Positions 34,173-42,604 of a stretch of 64,000 bases of DNA are shown here, one piece after another; position 1 is the first letter of the stretch; each line of letters starts with the position of its first letter. The DNA lies in the NCBI RefSeq assembly GCF_002994045.1, contig NZ_MQUC01000003.1, positions 2,518,501-2,582,500 of the forward strand, in the 5' to 3' direction. Source of the stretch: Nonlabens agnitus. Lineage in GTDB: Bacteria; Bacteroidota; Bacteroidia; Flavobacteriales; Flavobacteriaceae. The notes under the pieces are model-generated. The model did no database searches. It was not told the DNA's origin and saw only the letters and a program-made list of their open reading frames with translations. Both the position numbers and the translations under genes were made by a program.

Positions 34173-35279
34173 ATGGAATCAAAAGGCACCAGACTGGAAG
34201 TAGATCTGGCGGCGCTCGCCCATAATTTTCAGTATTTAAAATCAAAAATTCCGGCCGAAACTCTTTTTATGAGCGTGGTCAAGGCAAATGCCTATGGTCA
34301 TGGTATCACAACCATTGCCCGTAAACTTCAGGATTTAGGGACCGATTATTTTGCGGTGGCTTATGTAGAAGAAGGTGTTGAGATGCGCGATGCCGGCATT
34401 ACAAAACCTATTCTGGTGCTGCACGCGCAGGTACACACCTTGCAGCAATGCATCGATCGATGTCTGGAGCCCGTGATTTATAGCGTTGAGATGCTGGAAG
34501 CTTTTATCGCTTTCGCGAAAGCGAATTCCCAAAAATCCTATCCTATCCATTTAGAATTCAATACGGGACTTAATCGTATAGGAATAGATCCTGATGACCT
34601 TGACAGAGCGATTGCTATTGTCAAAGCTACCGATGCAATAAAAGTTTGCGGACTGCAATCCCATCTTGCCGCCAGTGAAGATTTGAGCGAGAAGGATTTT
34701 ACCCTTAGACAAATCGAGACCTTTGAAAACCTATGCAACAAAGTAGAGGGTCAAATAGGCTATCAATGCCTGCGACATACCGATAATACTAGTGGTATTC
34801 TCAATTATAACCACTCACATTACAGCATGGTGCGTTCTGGGATAGGTCTCTATGGTTACGGGAATGACCTCAAGTTTGACGCTCACTTGAAACCAGTGGC
34901 TTCCCTTAAATCCAACATTTCCCAGATCAGACATATCAAAAAAGGAGAAAGCGTAAGTTACAATCGCAGCCACAAAGCTTCTCAGGACATGGACTATGCC
35001 GTTATCTCATTAGGCCACGGCGATGGTATCAACCGTATTTATGGTTATGGTAAATCCAGCATATTGGTCAATGGTAAATGGGCGCCTACTCTAGGAATTA
35101 TTTGTATGGATATGTTCATGGTAGATGTCACTGGAATAGATTGTAAGACAGGTGACGAGGTCATTATTTTTGATCAAACGCATCCTGCAAGAGACATGGC
35201 AGAAAAAGCAGGAACAATATCCTACGAACTTTTAACAGGAATACAAAAACGAGTTCCTAGAATTTATTTAAACAGCTAA
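34173..35279 (+). CDS. alr: Alanine racemase
   Basis: 368 residues. It converts L- to D-alanine for peptidoglycan. The PLP lysine is in SVVKANAYGHG (Lys37), the second catalytic tyrosine in ESVSYNRSH (near 261), and RSGIGLYGYG near 222 is conserved. The ATG immediately follows the tdk stop. Residues about 112-118 (AFIAFAKAN) are written by an exact palindrome copy and fill the alanine-rich helix before the conserved LEFNTGLNRIG strand, so the protein should still fold normally. Confidence 0.96.
   Translation: MESKGTRLEVDLAALAHNFQYLKSKIPAETLFMSVVKANAYGHGITTIARKLQDLGTDYFAVAYVEEGVEMRDAGITKPILVLHAQVHTLQQCIDRCLEPVIYSVEMLEAFIAFAKANSQKSYPIHLEFNTGLNRIGIDPDDLDRAIAIVKATDAIKVCGLQSHLAASEDLSEKDFTLRQIETFENLCNKVEGQIGYQCLRHTDNTSGILNYNHSHYSMVRSGIGLYGYGNDLKFDAHLKPVASLKSNISQIRHIKKGESVSYNRSHKASQDMDYAVISLGHGDGINRIYGYGKSSILVNGKWAPTLGIICMDMFMVDVTGIDCKTGDEVIIFDQTHPARDMAEKAGTISYELLTGIQKRVPRIYLNS
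34508..34523. repeat. Iterated palindrome copy (in alr)
   Basis: Exact 16-mer, read as AFAKA in a helix. Confidence 0.95.
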
Positions 35280-35392
35280 TCGTCTGATTTTTAAATAAAC
35301 TGATCGAAAGACCATTTTTTCCTATTCCCTTTGATTCTTAAATTCCTGTTAATCTAGTAAGTTTACCATCCAATATTTTAAATCTAACCATT

Positions 35393-35806
35393 ATGCTTAA
35401 AGAGTTCAAAAAATTTATCATGACAGGAAATGTCATAGACCTAGCCGTTGCCGTATTGCTTGCTGGTGCGACAGCACTTGTCGTTAACGGATTTGTAAAA
35501 CTTATCATGATGCCTATCGTTGGGCACTTTACGGGTGGAACTGACTTTTCAGAATTCAAAGTAGTCCTAAGTGAAGCTGTGGTAGCTGCAGATGGTACTA
35601 TTGAGACGCCAGAAAATGCTATTCTTTATGGAGAATGGATCAATACAATCATCAACTTGATCATTGTAGGCTTTGTTTTATTTATGATCGTGAAGGCTTA
35701 TAACAAAACCAAGAAGAAAGAAGAGCCCGCTCCTGAGGCACCAAAAGGTCCTACTCAAGAAGAATTGCTTATAGAAATAAGAGATGCCATCAAGGCGCAA
35801 AACTAA
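35393..35806 (+). CDS. mscL: Large-conductance mechanosensitive channel
   Basis: 137 residues. The N-terminal MLKEFKKFIMTGNVIDLAVAV helix, the gate-lining AGATALVVNG, and the second helix near TIINLIIVGFVLFMIV are classic MscL. The C-terminal bundle (TQEELLIEIRDAIK) is present. It opens under membrane tension to release solutes after osmotic downshock. It is preceded by 113 nt without a gene and followed by an intrinsic terminator. Confidence 0.96.
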   Translation: MLKEFKKFIMTGNVIDLAVAVLLAGATALVVNGFVKLIMMPIVGHFTGGTDFSEFKVVLSEAVVAADGTIETPENAILYGEWINTIINLIIVGFVLFMIVKAYNKTKKKEEPAPEAPKGPTQEELLIEIRDAIKAQN

Positions 35807-35830
35807 TTCTGAAAATTGCTCAAAATTGAT

Positions 35831-35860
35831 AAGCCGTTTCTATGATAGAAGCGGCTTTTT
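35831..35860 (+). terminator. Intrinsic terminator after mscL
   Basis: AAGCCG-T-TTCTA pairs with TAGAA-G-CGGCTT, followed by T5. Confidence 0.82.
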
Positions 35861-35906
35861 CTATTCTTAACTTTTGTAAGAGTTGGGTTTATAAATACTT
35901 GACGCT

Positions 35907-35914
35907 TACATTTG
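35907..35914 (+). promoter_or_regulatory. -7 promoter box for asd
   Basis: TACATTTG, an exact TAnnTTTG, with TTG at 35883-35885 (21 nt spacing), 20 nt before the asd ATG. Confidence 0.6.
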
Positions 35915-35934
35915 CTAACTTAAATTTTACGACA

Positions 35935-36930
35935 ATGAAAATAGCTGTTGTGGGCGTTACCGGCATGGTAGGTCAAGTGATGCTCAAGGTTCTAGAAGAA
36001 CGCAATCTTGAAATAACTGAATTGATTCCTGTAGCATCAGAGAAATCTGTAGGTACTGAAATTGTTTTTAAGGGCAAACCCTATAAGGTGGTGAGCATGC
36101 AGGATGCTATCGACATGAAACCAGCTATTGCATTATTTTCTGCTGGTGGTGGCGTGAGTCTAGAAAACGCTCCCAAATTTGCAGCAGTAGGTACGACCGT
36201 TATAGATAACTCCAGCGCATGGCGCATGGAAGCAGATAAGAAATTGGTTGTTCCTGAAATCAACGCAGACCAGCTTACCACAAACGACAAGATCATTGCA
36301 AACCCTAACTGTTCAACCATACAACTGGTAATGGCACTAGCGCCTTTGCACAAAAAGTACGGTATCAAAAGATTGGTGATTTCTACCTATCAGTCTATTA
36401 CGGGTACAGGTGTCAAAGCCGTGGAACAATTGGAAAATGAATACACCAATACTAAAGGTGCCATGGCATATCCATACCAGATCCACAGGAATGCACTACC
36501 GCACTGTGATGTTTTTGAAGAAAACGGATATACCAAAGAAGAGCTCAAATTAGTACGAGAAACTCAAAAGATTCTAGACGATAAAACCATCGCCGTGACA
36601 GCAACTGCAGTAAGAATACCAGTAGTTGGTGGTCATTCAGAATCTGTAAATGTAGAATTTCATAACGACTTTACAGAATCTGAAGTACGCGCCATCCTCG
36701 CAGATACTGACGGTGTAACGGTACAGGACAATACAGATGTCAACTTATATCCTATGCCACTCATGGCACACGGGAAAGATGACGTTTTTGTGGGACGAAT
36801 AAGACGAGACCATTCTGCGCCTAACGCGCTCAATATGTGGATCGTTGCAGATAACCTGAGAAAAGGTGCTGCTACCAATGCTGTGCAGATAGCCGAGTAT
36901 TTGATCAAAAACGAACTGGTAAGCGCTTAA
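35935..36930 (+). CDS. asd: Aspartate-semialdehyde dehydrogenase
   Basis: 331 residues from ATG 35935 (MKIAVVGVTGMVGQVML). The frame is open from 35842, but that would cover the promoter and the mscL terminator. The NADP-binding GVTGMVGQ lies near residue 7, the catalytic cysteine in NPNCSTIQLV near 127, and GGHSESVNVE near 226 is conserved. It makes aspartate semialdehyde for lysine/diaminopimelate, threonine and methionine. It is transcribed from its own TACATTTG promoter. Confidence 0.96.
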   Translation: MKIAVVGVTGMVGQVMLKVLEERNLEITELIPVASEKSVGTEIVFKGKPYKVVSMQDAIDMKPAIALFSAGGGVSLENAPKFAAVGTTVIDNSSAWRMEADKKLVVPEINADQLTTNDKIIANPNCSTIQLVMALAPLHKKYGIKRLVISTYQSITGTGVKAVEQLENEYTNTKGAMAYPYQIHRNALPHCDVFEENGYTKEELKLVRETQKILDDKTIAVTATAVRIPVVGGHSESVNVEFHNDFTESEVRAILADTDGVTVQDNTDVNLYPMPLMAHGKDDVFVGRIRRDHSAPNALNMWIVADNLRKGAATNAVQIAEYLIKNELVSA

Positions 36931-36984
36931 TTGTGAGTGCCACCGCTGGATTTTCTCTACATTTATCGTTCTAGAGAAATCCTT

Positions 36985-38295
36985 ATGAATAAATTTTTAC
37001 TTGCATGCATTGCTGCTCTTTTCACTTGGAACCTGCAGGCACAGTTCTGGAGTGAAGTCGATTCTGACTTCCCAACAGAATCCACCGGTATTTCAAGATT
37101 TAGCATCGTTGATGAAAATGTGGCTTGGGGAATAGGCTACAACGGCATTAATCCAGAAAACAACATCCAGCAGTTCTCTAAAACTACAGATGCTGGTTCC
37201 ACCTGGAACGCGGGTTCCATCGCCGTAGGAAATACCAATTTGGGAATAGGTGACATTGCTGCCATCGATGGCGAAACCGCTTTTATAGCGGTCTATCCCA
37301 GAATCGCTGGACAAAATGGTGGTGTCTGGAAAACGGAAGATGGCGGCGGTACCTGGGCTAAAATAAGCCAGACAGAGTTTACCTCTAATGGAAGTTTTCC
37401 CAATACGATCCATTTTTTTGATGCAGATAATGGGGTTGTCACTGGCGATCCTGTGAATGGCAATTGGGAGATTTACACCACTGCAGATGGTGGGTCGACG
37501 TTTACGCCAGTTCCAGCGGCCAATATTCCTGCGCCGCAAACTAATGAAACCGGATATCTGGCACAAAACACCGCCAGCGGCGACTCCATATGGTTTACGA
37601 CGAGTACAGGTCGGATATTTCATTCCACAAACCGTGGTTTGAACTGGAATGTGTATCAGTCGCCCATTAGTGATTTTGGCGGCAGTGAAGTTTCTGGAGA
37701 CATCAGTTTTGCAGATGCTTCTAAAGGAATTCTACAAACCAATGTCGCAATTTTATACAGTACGACAAATGCAGGCCAGACCTGGACACAGATAGTGACC
37801 AGCGGCACGGGAACACCTTACGGCGACAACATTGCTTACCTTCCATTCACTTCCTATATCGTGAGTGTAGGCTCTGATCCTAATTTTGCAGGTAGCTCCT
37901 ACTCTGTTAACGATGGTGTGACTTGGGTGAATATTGACACTAAACAGCACGTGGACGTTGCCTTTTTGAATACTTCGGCAGGTTATAGTGGTGGTTTTAC
38001 CAGTGATACAAATACGACTGGTGTTTTCAAATATGTTGGAGATGTACTTAGTGCTGGTGATGAGTTCGCTTTCGCGAAAGCGATATCCCTTTATCCCAAT
38101 CCTACAAGAAATGAGCTTAACATCTCTGGTACAGACCGTGTTTTGAATCTGGAATTGTTTAATTTAAGCGGTCAAAGCCTCAAGGTATTCCAGCCTTCTC
38201 ACAGTTTATCGCTGGAAGGTTTGCCTACAGGCTTATATCTATTGAAAATCACAACACCACTGGGAATGCAATCATTACCAGTGCTTAAAAATTAA
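36985..38295 (+). CDS. T9SS-sorted BNR/YCF48-like repeat protein
   Basis: 436 residues from ATG 36985; a longer frame from 36937 is unlikely because the signal peptide starts at [15 protein letters not shown]. Repeats such as [35 protein letters not shown] and [12 protein letters not shown] mark a sialidase/photosystem-assembly-like propeller. The last 75 residues ([14 protein letters not shown] to the end) are a type A T9SS sorting domain, so it is exported and surface-attached or released. An exact palindrome (38067-38082) encodes FAFAKA at the joint between propeller and sorting domain. Confidence 0.88.
   Translation: MNKFLLACIAALFTWNLQAQFWSEVDSDFPTESTGISRFSIVDENVAWGIGYNGINPENNIQQFSKTTDAGSTWNAGSIAVGNTNLGIGDIAAIDGETAFIAVYPRIAGQNGGVWKTEDGGGTWAKISQTEFTSNGSFPNTIHFFDADNGVVTGDPVNGNWEIYTTADGGSTFTPVPAANIPAPQTNETGYLAQNTASGDSIWFTTSTGRIFHSTNRGLNWNVYQSPISDFGGSEVSGDISFADASKGILQTNVAILYSTTNAGQTWTQIVTSGTGTPYGDNIAYLPFTSYIVSVGSDPNFAGSSYSVNDGVTWVNIDTKQHVDVAFLNTSAGYSGGFTSDTNTTGVFKYVGDVLSAGDEFAFAKAISLYPNPTRNELNISGTDRVLNLELFNLSGQSLKVFQPSHSLSLEGLPTGLYLLKITTPLGMQSLPVLKN
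38067..38082. repeat. Iterated palindrome copy (in T9SS cargo gene)
   Basis: Exact 16-mer at the domain boundary, read as FAFAKA. Confidence 0.95.
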
Positions 38296-38297
38296 TT

Positions 38298-40466
38298 ATG
38301 AGATTTAATAACATCTATATCGCGGCTTTGGGTTTTGTGGCCCTAGCAGCTTGTAAGCAGGAAAACAATGAAGAAACGGCTATGGCAATGACCTATCCCG
38401 AAACTAAGAAAGTGGATACGACTGATGTGTATTTTGGCAATGAGGTAGCAGATCCTTATCGCTGGTTGGAAGATGACCGTAGCGAGGAAACCGGTGAATG
38501 GGTCAAGGCACAAAACAAGGTCACACAGGATTATCTCTCACAAATTCCCTATCGCGACAAGATCAATAAGCGTCTTACTGAGTTGTGGAACTATGAGAAA
38601 ATAGGCGCACCATTTATTGAAGGTGACTATGCCTATTATTACAAGAATGATGGTTTGCAAAACCAATCTGTGTTATCCAGGTATGAAAAAGATGCAGACC
38701 CATCAACGGCGACCGTTTTTCTGGATCCCAATAGTTTTGCAGCAGATGGTACGATTTCATTGGGCGGCATGAGCTTTACTGAAGATGGCTCTAAACTTGC
38801 TTATGCTATCTCTACCGGCGGCAGTGACTGGCGCAAGATTATTGTGATGGATGCAGCAACTAAAGAAATCATAGGCGATACGATTCAAGATGTGAAATTT
38901 TCTGGTCTTTCCTGGTATAAGGATGAAGGCATCTATTATTCCAGTTATGACAAGCCTAAAGGAAGCGAGCTAAGCGCCATGACAGACCAGCACAAGCTGT
39001 ATTACCATAAACTGGGAACCCCACAAAGTGAAGATAAAGTGATCTTTGGCGGTACTCCAGATCAAAAATACCGTTACATAGGTGGTAATGTTACAGACGA
39101 TCAAAAGCTGCTGATTATTTCGGCAAGCACGAGTACGAATGGCGGTAAGCTGTTCATGAAACGTTTGGACCAGCCTAATGCACCGCTGGTGACAATACTG
39201 GACAATTTTGACACAAACACTTATGTATTACATAATGATGGTGATTTACTATGGTTGGTAACTGACTACAATGCTCCCAACAAGCGCGTGGTCACGACGA
39301 ATATTTCCAACCCAACTCCAGACAACTGGGTCGATTTGATTCCGGAAACCGATAATGTACTATCACCTTCTACCGGTGGCGGCTACATATTTGCAGAATA
39401 TATGGTCGACGCGGTATCACAGATCAAGCAATTCAATCTGGACGGCACCTTAGTTCGCGATGTAGAGTTGCCTGGAGTAGGAAATGTAGGCGGTTTTGGC
39501 GCTAAGGATGAGGACAAGACCCTTTATTATTCCTTCACTAACTATGTGACACCTGGCAGCACTTACATCTACAATATAGAAAAAGGGACTTCAGAGTTAT
39601 ATCGCAAACCGGATATAAAATTCAACCCAGAGGAATATGAAAGCAAGCAGGTTTTCTATACTTCAAAGGACGGTACACAAATCCCTATGATCATCTCTTA
39701 CAAGAAAGGAATGCAGCAGGATGGTACCAATCCTACCATTCTTTATGGCTATGGTGGCTTTAATATTTCACTCAATCCTGGTTTCTCTGTAACCCGAGCT
39801 GCATGGATGGAAATGGGCGGCATTTATGCCGTAGCCAACTTGCGTGGTGGTGGTGAATACGGTAAAAAATGGCACGATGCAGGTACTAAAATGCAAAAGC
39901 AAAACGTCTTTGATGACTTTATCGCTGCTGGAGAATACCTAAAAACCGAAAAGTATACAAGCACAGAAAAGTTGGCCATTCAAGGTGGATCCAACGGTGG
40001 TTTGCTAGTTGGTGCAACTATGACGCAACGTCCGGACCTAGCTGCCGTAGCCATTCCACAAGTAGGTGTACTTGATATGTTGCGCTATAATAAGTTCACC
40101 GCTGGTGCTGGTTGGGCTTATGACTATGGAACGGCAGAGGATAATACAGAAATGTTTGACTACCTTAAAGGCTACTCGCCTTTACATAACGTTGAGGAAG
40201 GTACACAATACCCAGCAACATTGATTACCACTGGTGATCATGACGATCGTGTAGTACCTGCTCACTCCTTCAAGTTTGCGGCAGAGCTTCAAGCAAAACA
40301 AGCAGGCAACAACCCAACGCTTATACGCATTGAGACTGATGCTGGTCATGGCGCGGGAAAACCTACCAGTAAAATCATTGAGGAACAAACAGACATCTAC
40401 GGTTTCACGCTCTATAACATGGGTTATAAGGAGTTACCACAACCTGTTGATGATGTAAAAATGTAA
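38298..40466 (+). CDS. Prolyl oligopeptidase family serine peptidase (S9A)
   Basis: 722 residues. A lipoprotein signal ends LAAC (Cys19), so it is likely anchored outside the cytoplasm. The N-terminal region [14 protein letters not shown] and a beta-propeller (about 75-430) are followed by the hydrolase domain, with Ser about 565 in [11 protein letters not shown], Asp in [12 protein letters not shown] (near 648) and His in DAGHGAGKP (near 685). It cleaves short peptides after proline. It starts 2 nt after the T9SS cargo gene and ends in a good terminator, so the two may be coexpressed. Confidence 0.95.
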   Translation: MRFNNIYIAALGFVALAACKQENNEETAMAMTYPETKKVDTTDVYFGNEVADPYRWLEDDRSEETGEWVKAQNKVTQDYLSQIPYRDKINKRLTELWNYEKIGAPFIEGDYAYYYKNDGLQNQSVLSRYEKDADPSTATVFLDPNSFAADGTISLGGMSFTEDGSKLAYAISTGGSDWRKIIVMDAATKEIIGDTIQDVKFSGLSWYKDEGIYYSSYDKPKGSELSAMTDQHKLYYHKLGTPQSEDKVIFGGTPDQKYRYIGGNVTDDQKLLIISASTSTNGGKLFMKRLDQPNAPLVTILDNFDTNTYVLHNDGDLLWLVTDYNAPNKRVVTTNISNPTPDNWVDLIPETDNVLSPSTGGGYIFAEYMVDAVSQIKQFNLDGTLVRDVELPGVGNVGGFGAKDEDKTLYYSFTNYVTPGSTYIYNIEKGTSELYRKPDIKFNPEEYESKQVFYTSKDGTQIPMIISYKKGMQQDGTNPTILYGYGGFNISLNPGFSVTRAAWMEMGGIYAVANLRGGGEYGKKWHDAGTKMQKQNVFDDFIAAGEYLKTEKYTSTEKLAIQGGSNGGLLVGATMTQRPDLAAVAIPQVGVLDMLRYNKFTAGAGWAYDYGTAEDNTEMFDYLKGYSPLHNVEEGTQYPATLITTGDHDDRVVPAHSFKFAAELQAKQAGNNPTLIRIETDAGHGAGKPTSKIIEEQTDIYGFTLYNMGYKELPQPVDDVKM

Positions 40467-40488
40467 GAATAACAGGTCACTTTTTATG

Positions 40489-40521
40489 AACCGCCTAGCC
40501 TAAATGCTTGGCGGTTTTTTT
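40489..40521 (+). terminator. Intrinsic terminator
   Basis: AACCGCC-T-AGC pairs with GCT-T-GGCGGTT, followed by a long T-run, after the prolyl oligopeptidase gene. The remaining gap to 40811 holds no gene, only the operator-like repeats at 40691. Confidence 0.88.
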
Positions 40522-40690
40522 ATTGATAGGATCATCGTTTATAGAAGAAGATGATTTCAAATAAATAGTATGCGAAAGCCATTATAGCTGTCTATTTACT
40601 GAGATTAGATGTTTTGATAGAAGATCAAGATTTGACTTATCTTATAAGTTGAAGAAATGCTGAACTTTAACTTTTAACAGATACCACTCG

Positions 40691-40723
40691 GTCATTCATG
40701 ACGATAATGATGTCACTCATGAC
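40691..40723. promoter_or_regulatory. Paired palindromic operator-like sites upstream of LuxR-type gene
   Basis: GTCATTCATGAC (40691-40702) and GTCACTCATGAC (40712-40723) are near-identical 12-mers, each an inverted repeat (GTCA/TGAC). Their starts are 21 bp apart, two helical turns, about 90 nt before the regulator gene. This is the arrangement expected for cooperative dimer binding, perhaps autoregulation. Confidence 0.5.
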
Positions 40724-40811
40724 AAAACGCATAATATTCAAGCAATTAGCGATTTTTTTTTCATTTTTGACATGGCCTTTAGATTAGGGTCTCCACTCAA
40801 AAATTTTGAAA

Positions 40812-41552
40812 ATGACACAGCTTTATCAGTCCGATTTTCTAAATATCCATACAGCAGATGAACTTCTAATTCAAGAATGGACTGGAAAGCAGTTGACTGT
40901 AGATCATTTCAAGAGAGAATTAAAGAATTTCTTATGGCTTTTTAAAAAATCCCGACTAAAAGGAGTGCTTTGGCTTCAAGAAAGGTTTACCCTGGATATT
41001 CCTAATGAGCTGCACGACTGGATCGAAAAAAATATATTAGAGCCACAATATAAATTTGGACTACGCCGGTTGGCATTTACCATTCCCAAAGATCAAGAGG
41101 CACATATCTCCATCATCGATTCCTTTAATAAAGTAAACAGCGTCATGCAACCTAGATATTTTGTATGTAGGGACAAAGCCATAAGGTTGCTGTTAGAAGG
41201 TGATTTCCCTAAAGAAAAGGAAGACATCAATTATGAGATCAATCGATCTATAGATGCTACTCAAATCACGTTAGAAGTCCATCACAGACAACTGCCACAC
41301 GCTATCAGACACTTGGATAAGCTGAAAGAGCAATTTCAGTTTAGAATAAACCATACGGAAAAATTCGAGCAATTAACTTTAAGAGAGCTAGAAATTTTAA
41401 AAGCTATTTGTCGTGGCGACGTAAATAGAGAGATCGCAGAGCGTCTCTTTTTATCAGAGTCCACGGTAGCTACCCATAGGAAGTCTATAGTAAAGAAATT
41501 AGGTATTAAGTCCAGTAATGACTGGCATCAATTTGGCAGTGCTTTCTTGTAG
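40812..41552 (+). CDS. LuxR-type transcriptional regulator
   Basis: 246 residues from ATG 40812; a TTG six nt earlier is possible. The C-terminal 60 residues form a GerE/LuxR helix-turn-helix: LTLRELEILKAICRGDVNRE and LFLSESTVATHRKSIVKKLG. The first 180 residues are of mixed charge, contain IPKDQEAHISIIDSFNKV, and show no sensor domain I can name. Similar PAS-less regulators occur in Flavobacteria. Paired operator-like repeats lie upstream. The following genes (ABC ATPase, TonB receptor, TPR-like protein) could be targets, by proximity only. Confidence 0.8.
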   Translation: MTQLYQSDFLNIHTADELLIQEWTGKQLTVDHFKRELKNFLWLFKKSRLKGVLWLQERFTLDIPNELHDWIEKNILEPQYKFGLRRLAFTIPKDQEAHISIIDSFNKVNSVMQPRYFVCRDKAIRLLLEGDFPKEKEDINYEINRSIDATQITLEVHHRQLPHAIRHLDKLKEQFQFRINHTEKFEQLTLRELEILKAICRGDVNREIAERLFLSESTVATHRKSIVKKLGIKSSNDWHQFGSAFL

Positions 41553-41582
41553 AACAGGCTCTATGGGCAGTACCTTTGCTGG

Positions 41583-42509
41583 ATGCTGCAACTAGTTGAT
41601 ATAGATTTCGCTTTCGCGAAAGCTAAAACCCTCAAAAACATCTCCTTACAGTTGGAACAAGGCGCTGTTGTTGCCGTAATGGGCGAGAGCGGCTGCGGGA
41701 AAAGCACCCTACTCAATCTCATTTATGGGATCTTGCAGCCTGATACTGGTAAAATCCTATGGAATGGCAAAGAATTACTGGGTCCAGACCATCATCTCGT
41801 TCCCGGGCATCCCATGATGAAATACGTACCGCAAGAATTCGACCTCATGCCCTACACTACAGTGTTTGAAAATGTGGGCGAGCACCTTTCCATACAACTG
41901 GATGATCGTGCACAAACTATCCACAGACTTTTAGAGGTCGTAGAAATGGAAACCTATGCAGACCGTAAGGTCAAAACTCTTTCTGGTGGTCAAAAGCAAC
42001 GTGTCGCCATTGCCAAAGCACTGGCGCAACAACCACAACTACTATTGCTTGACGAACCCTTCAGCCACGTGGATAATTTTAGGAAAAACACCTTAAGACG
42101 CAGACTTTTCAAACACTTAAAGGATGAAAATATTAGCGCTCTTATCGCAACACATGATCGCGACGATGTGCTTTCATTTACTGATGAAACCATCATTATG
42201 AGAGCAGGTCACATCGTAGATCATCGATCTACTAGAGAAGTATACCATGACCCAAAAGACGTTTACGGAGCTACTTTGTTTGATGATATCAACGTGCTGC
42301 CGTCTGGTGTGATGTCAAATACAAAAGATCTTTTGTTATATCCACATCAATTAGAGATCGCAAATGCTGGATATGAAAGCTTAGTGGTTAATTCCTATTT
42401 CAAAGGCAAATCTTATTTGATTGAATGCAAGTCTGCAGAGCGTACATTTTGGGTGAAATCACAGAAGGAGCTCTCCAATTCTTCAATAGTTTATTTAAAA
42501 ATCAAGTAG
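41583..42509 (+). CDS. ABC transporter ATP-binding protein (CysA/PotA-like)
   Basis: 308 residues. Walker A GESGCGKST (about 34-42), Q-loop VPQEFDLMP, signature LSGGQKQRV (near 132), Walker B LLLLDEPFSHVD (near 152) and switch HDRDDV are present. The C-terminal 90 residues resemble the regulatory extension of importers. No permease or binding-protein gene is next to it, which is unusual for this type. The palindrome variant at 41609 encodes FAFAKA right after the first strand, in the A-loop position before Walker A. Confidence 0.88.
   Translation: MLQLVDIDFAFAKAKTLKNISLQLEQGAVVAVMGESGCGKSTLLNLIYGILQPDTGKILWNGKELLGPDHHLVPGHPMMKYVPQEFDLMPYTTVFENVGEHLSIQLDDRAQTIHRLLEVVEMETYADRKVKTLSGGQKQRVAIAKALAQQPQLLLLDEPFSHVDNFRKNTLRRRLFKHLKDENISALIATHDRDDVLSFTDETIIMRAGHIVDHRSTREVYHDPKDVYGATLFDDINVLPSGVMSNTKDLLLYPHQLEIANAGYESLVVNSYFKGKSYLIECKSAERTFWVKSQKELSNSSIVYLKIK
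41609..41624. repeat. Iterated palindrome, one mismatch (in ABC ATPase gene)
   Basis: CGCTTTCGCGAAAGCT; the last base differs from the consensus. Read as FAFAKA. Confidence 0.85.
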
Positions 42510-42604
42510 TTAAATCATTTCAGGAACTGGATTTTACAGTTGGGTAGCTTAAAATTGAGCACAGTGTAAAACCGCCGCATGTTTGTCACATCAAACCGAC
42601 AATC

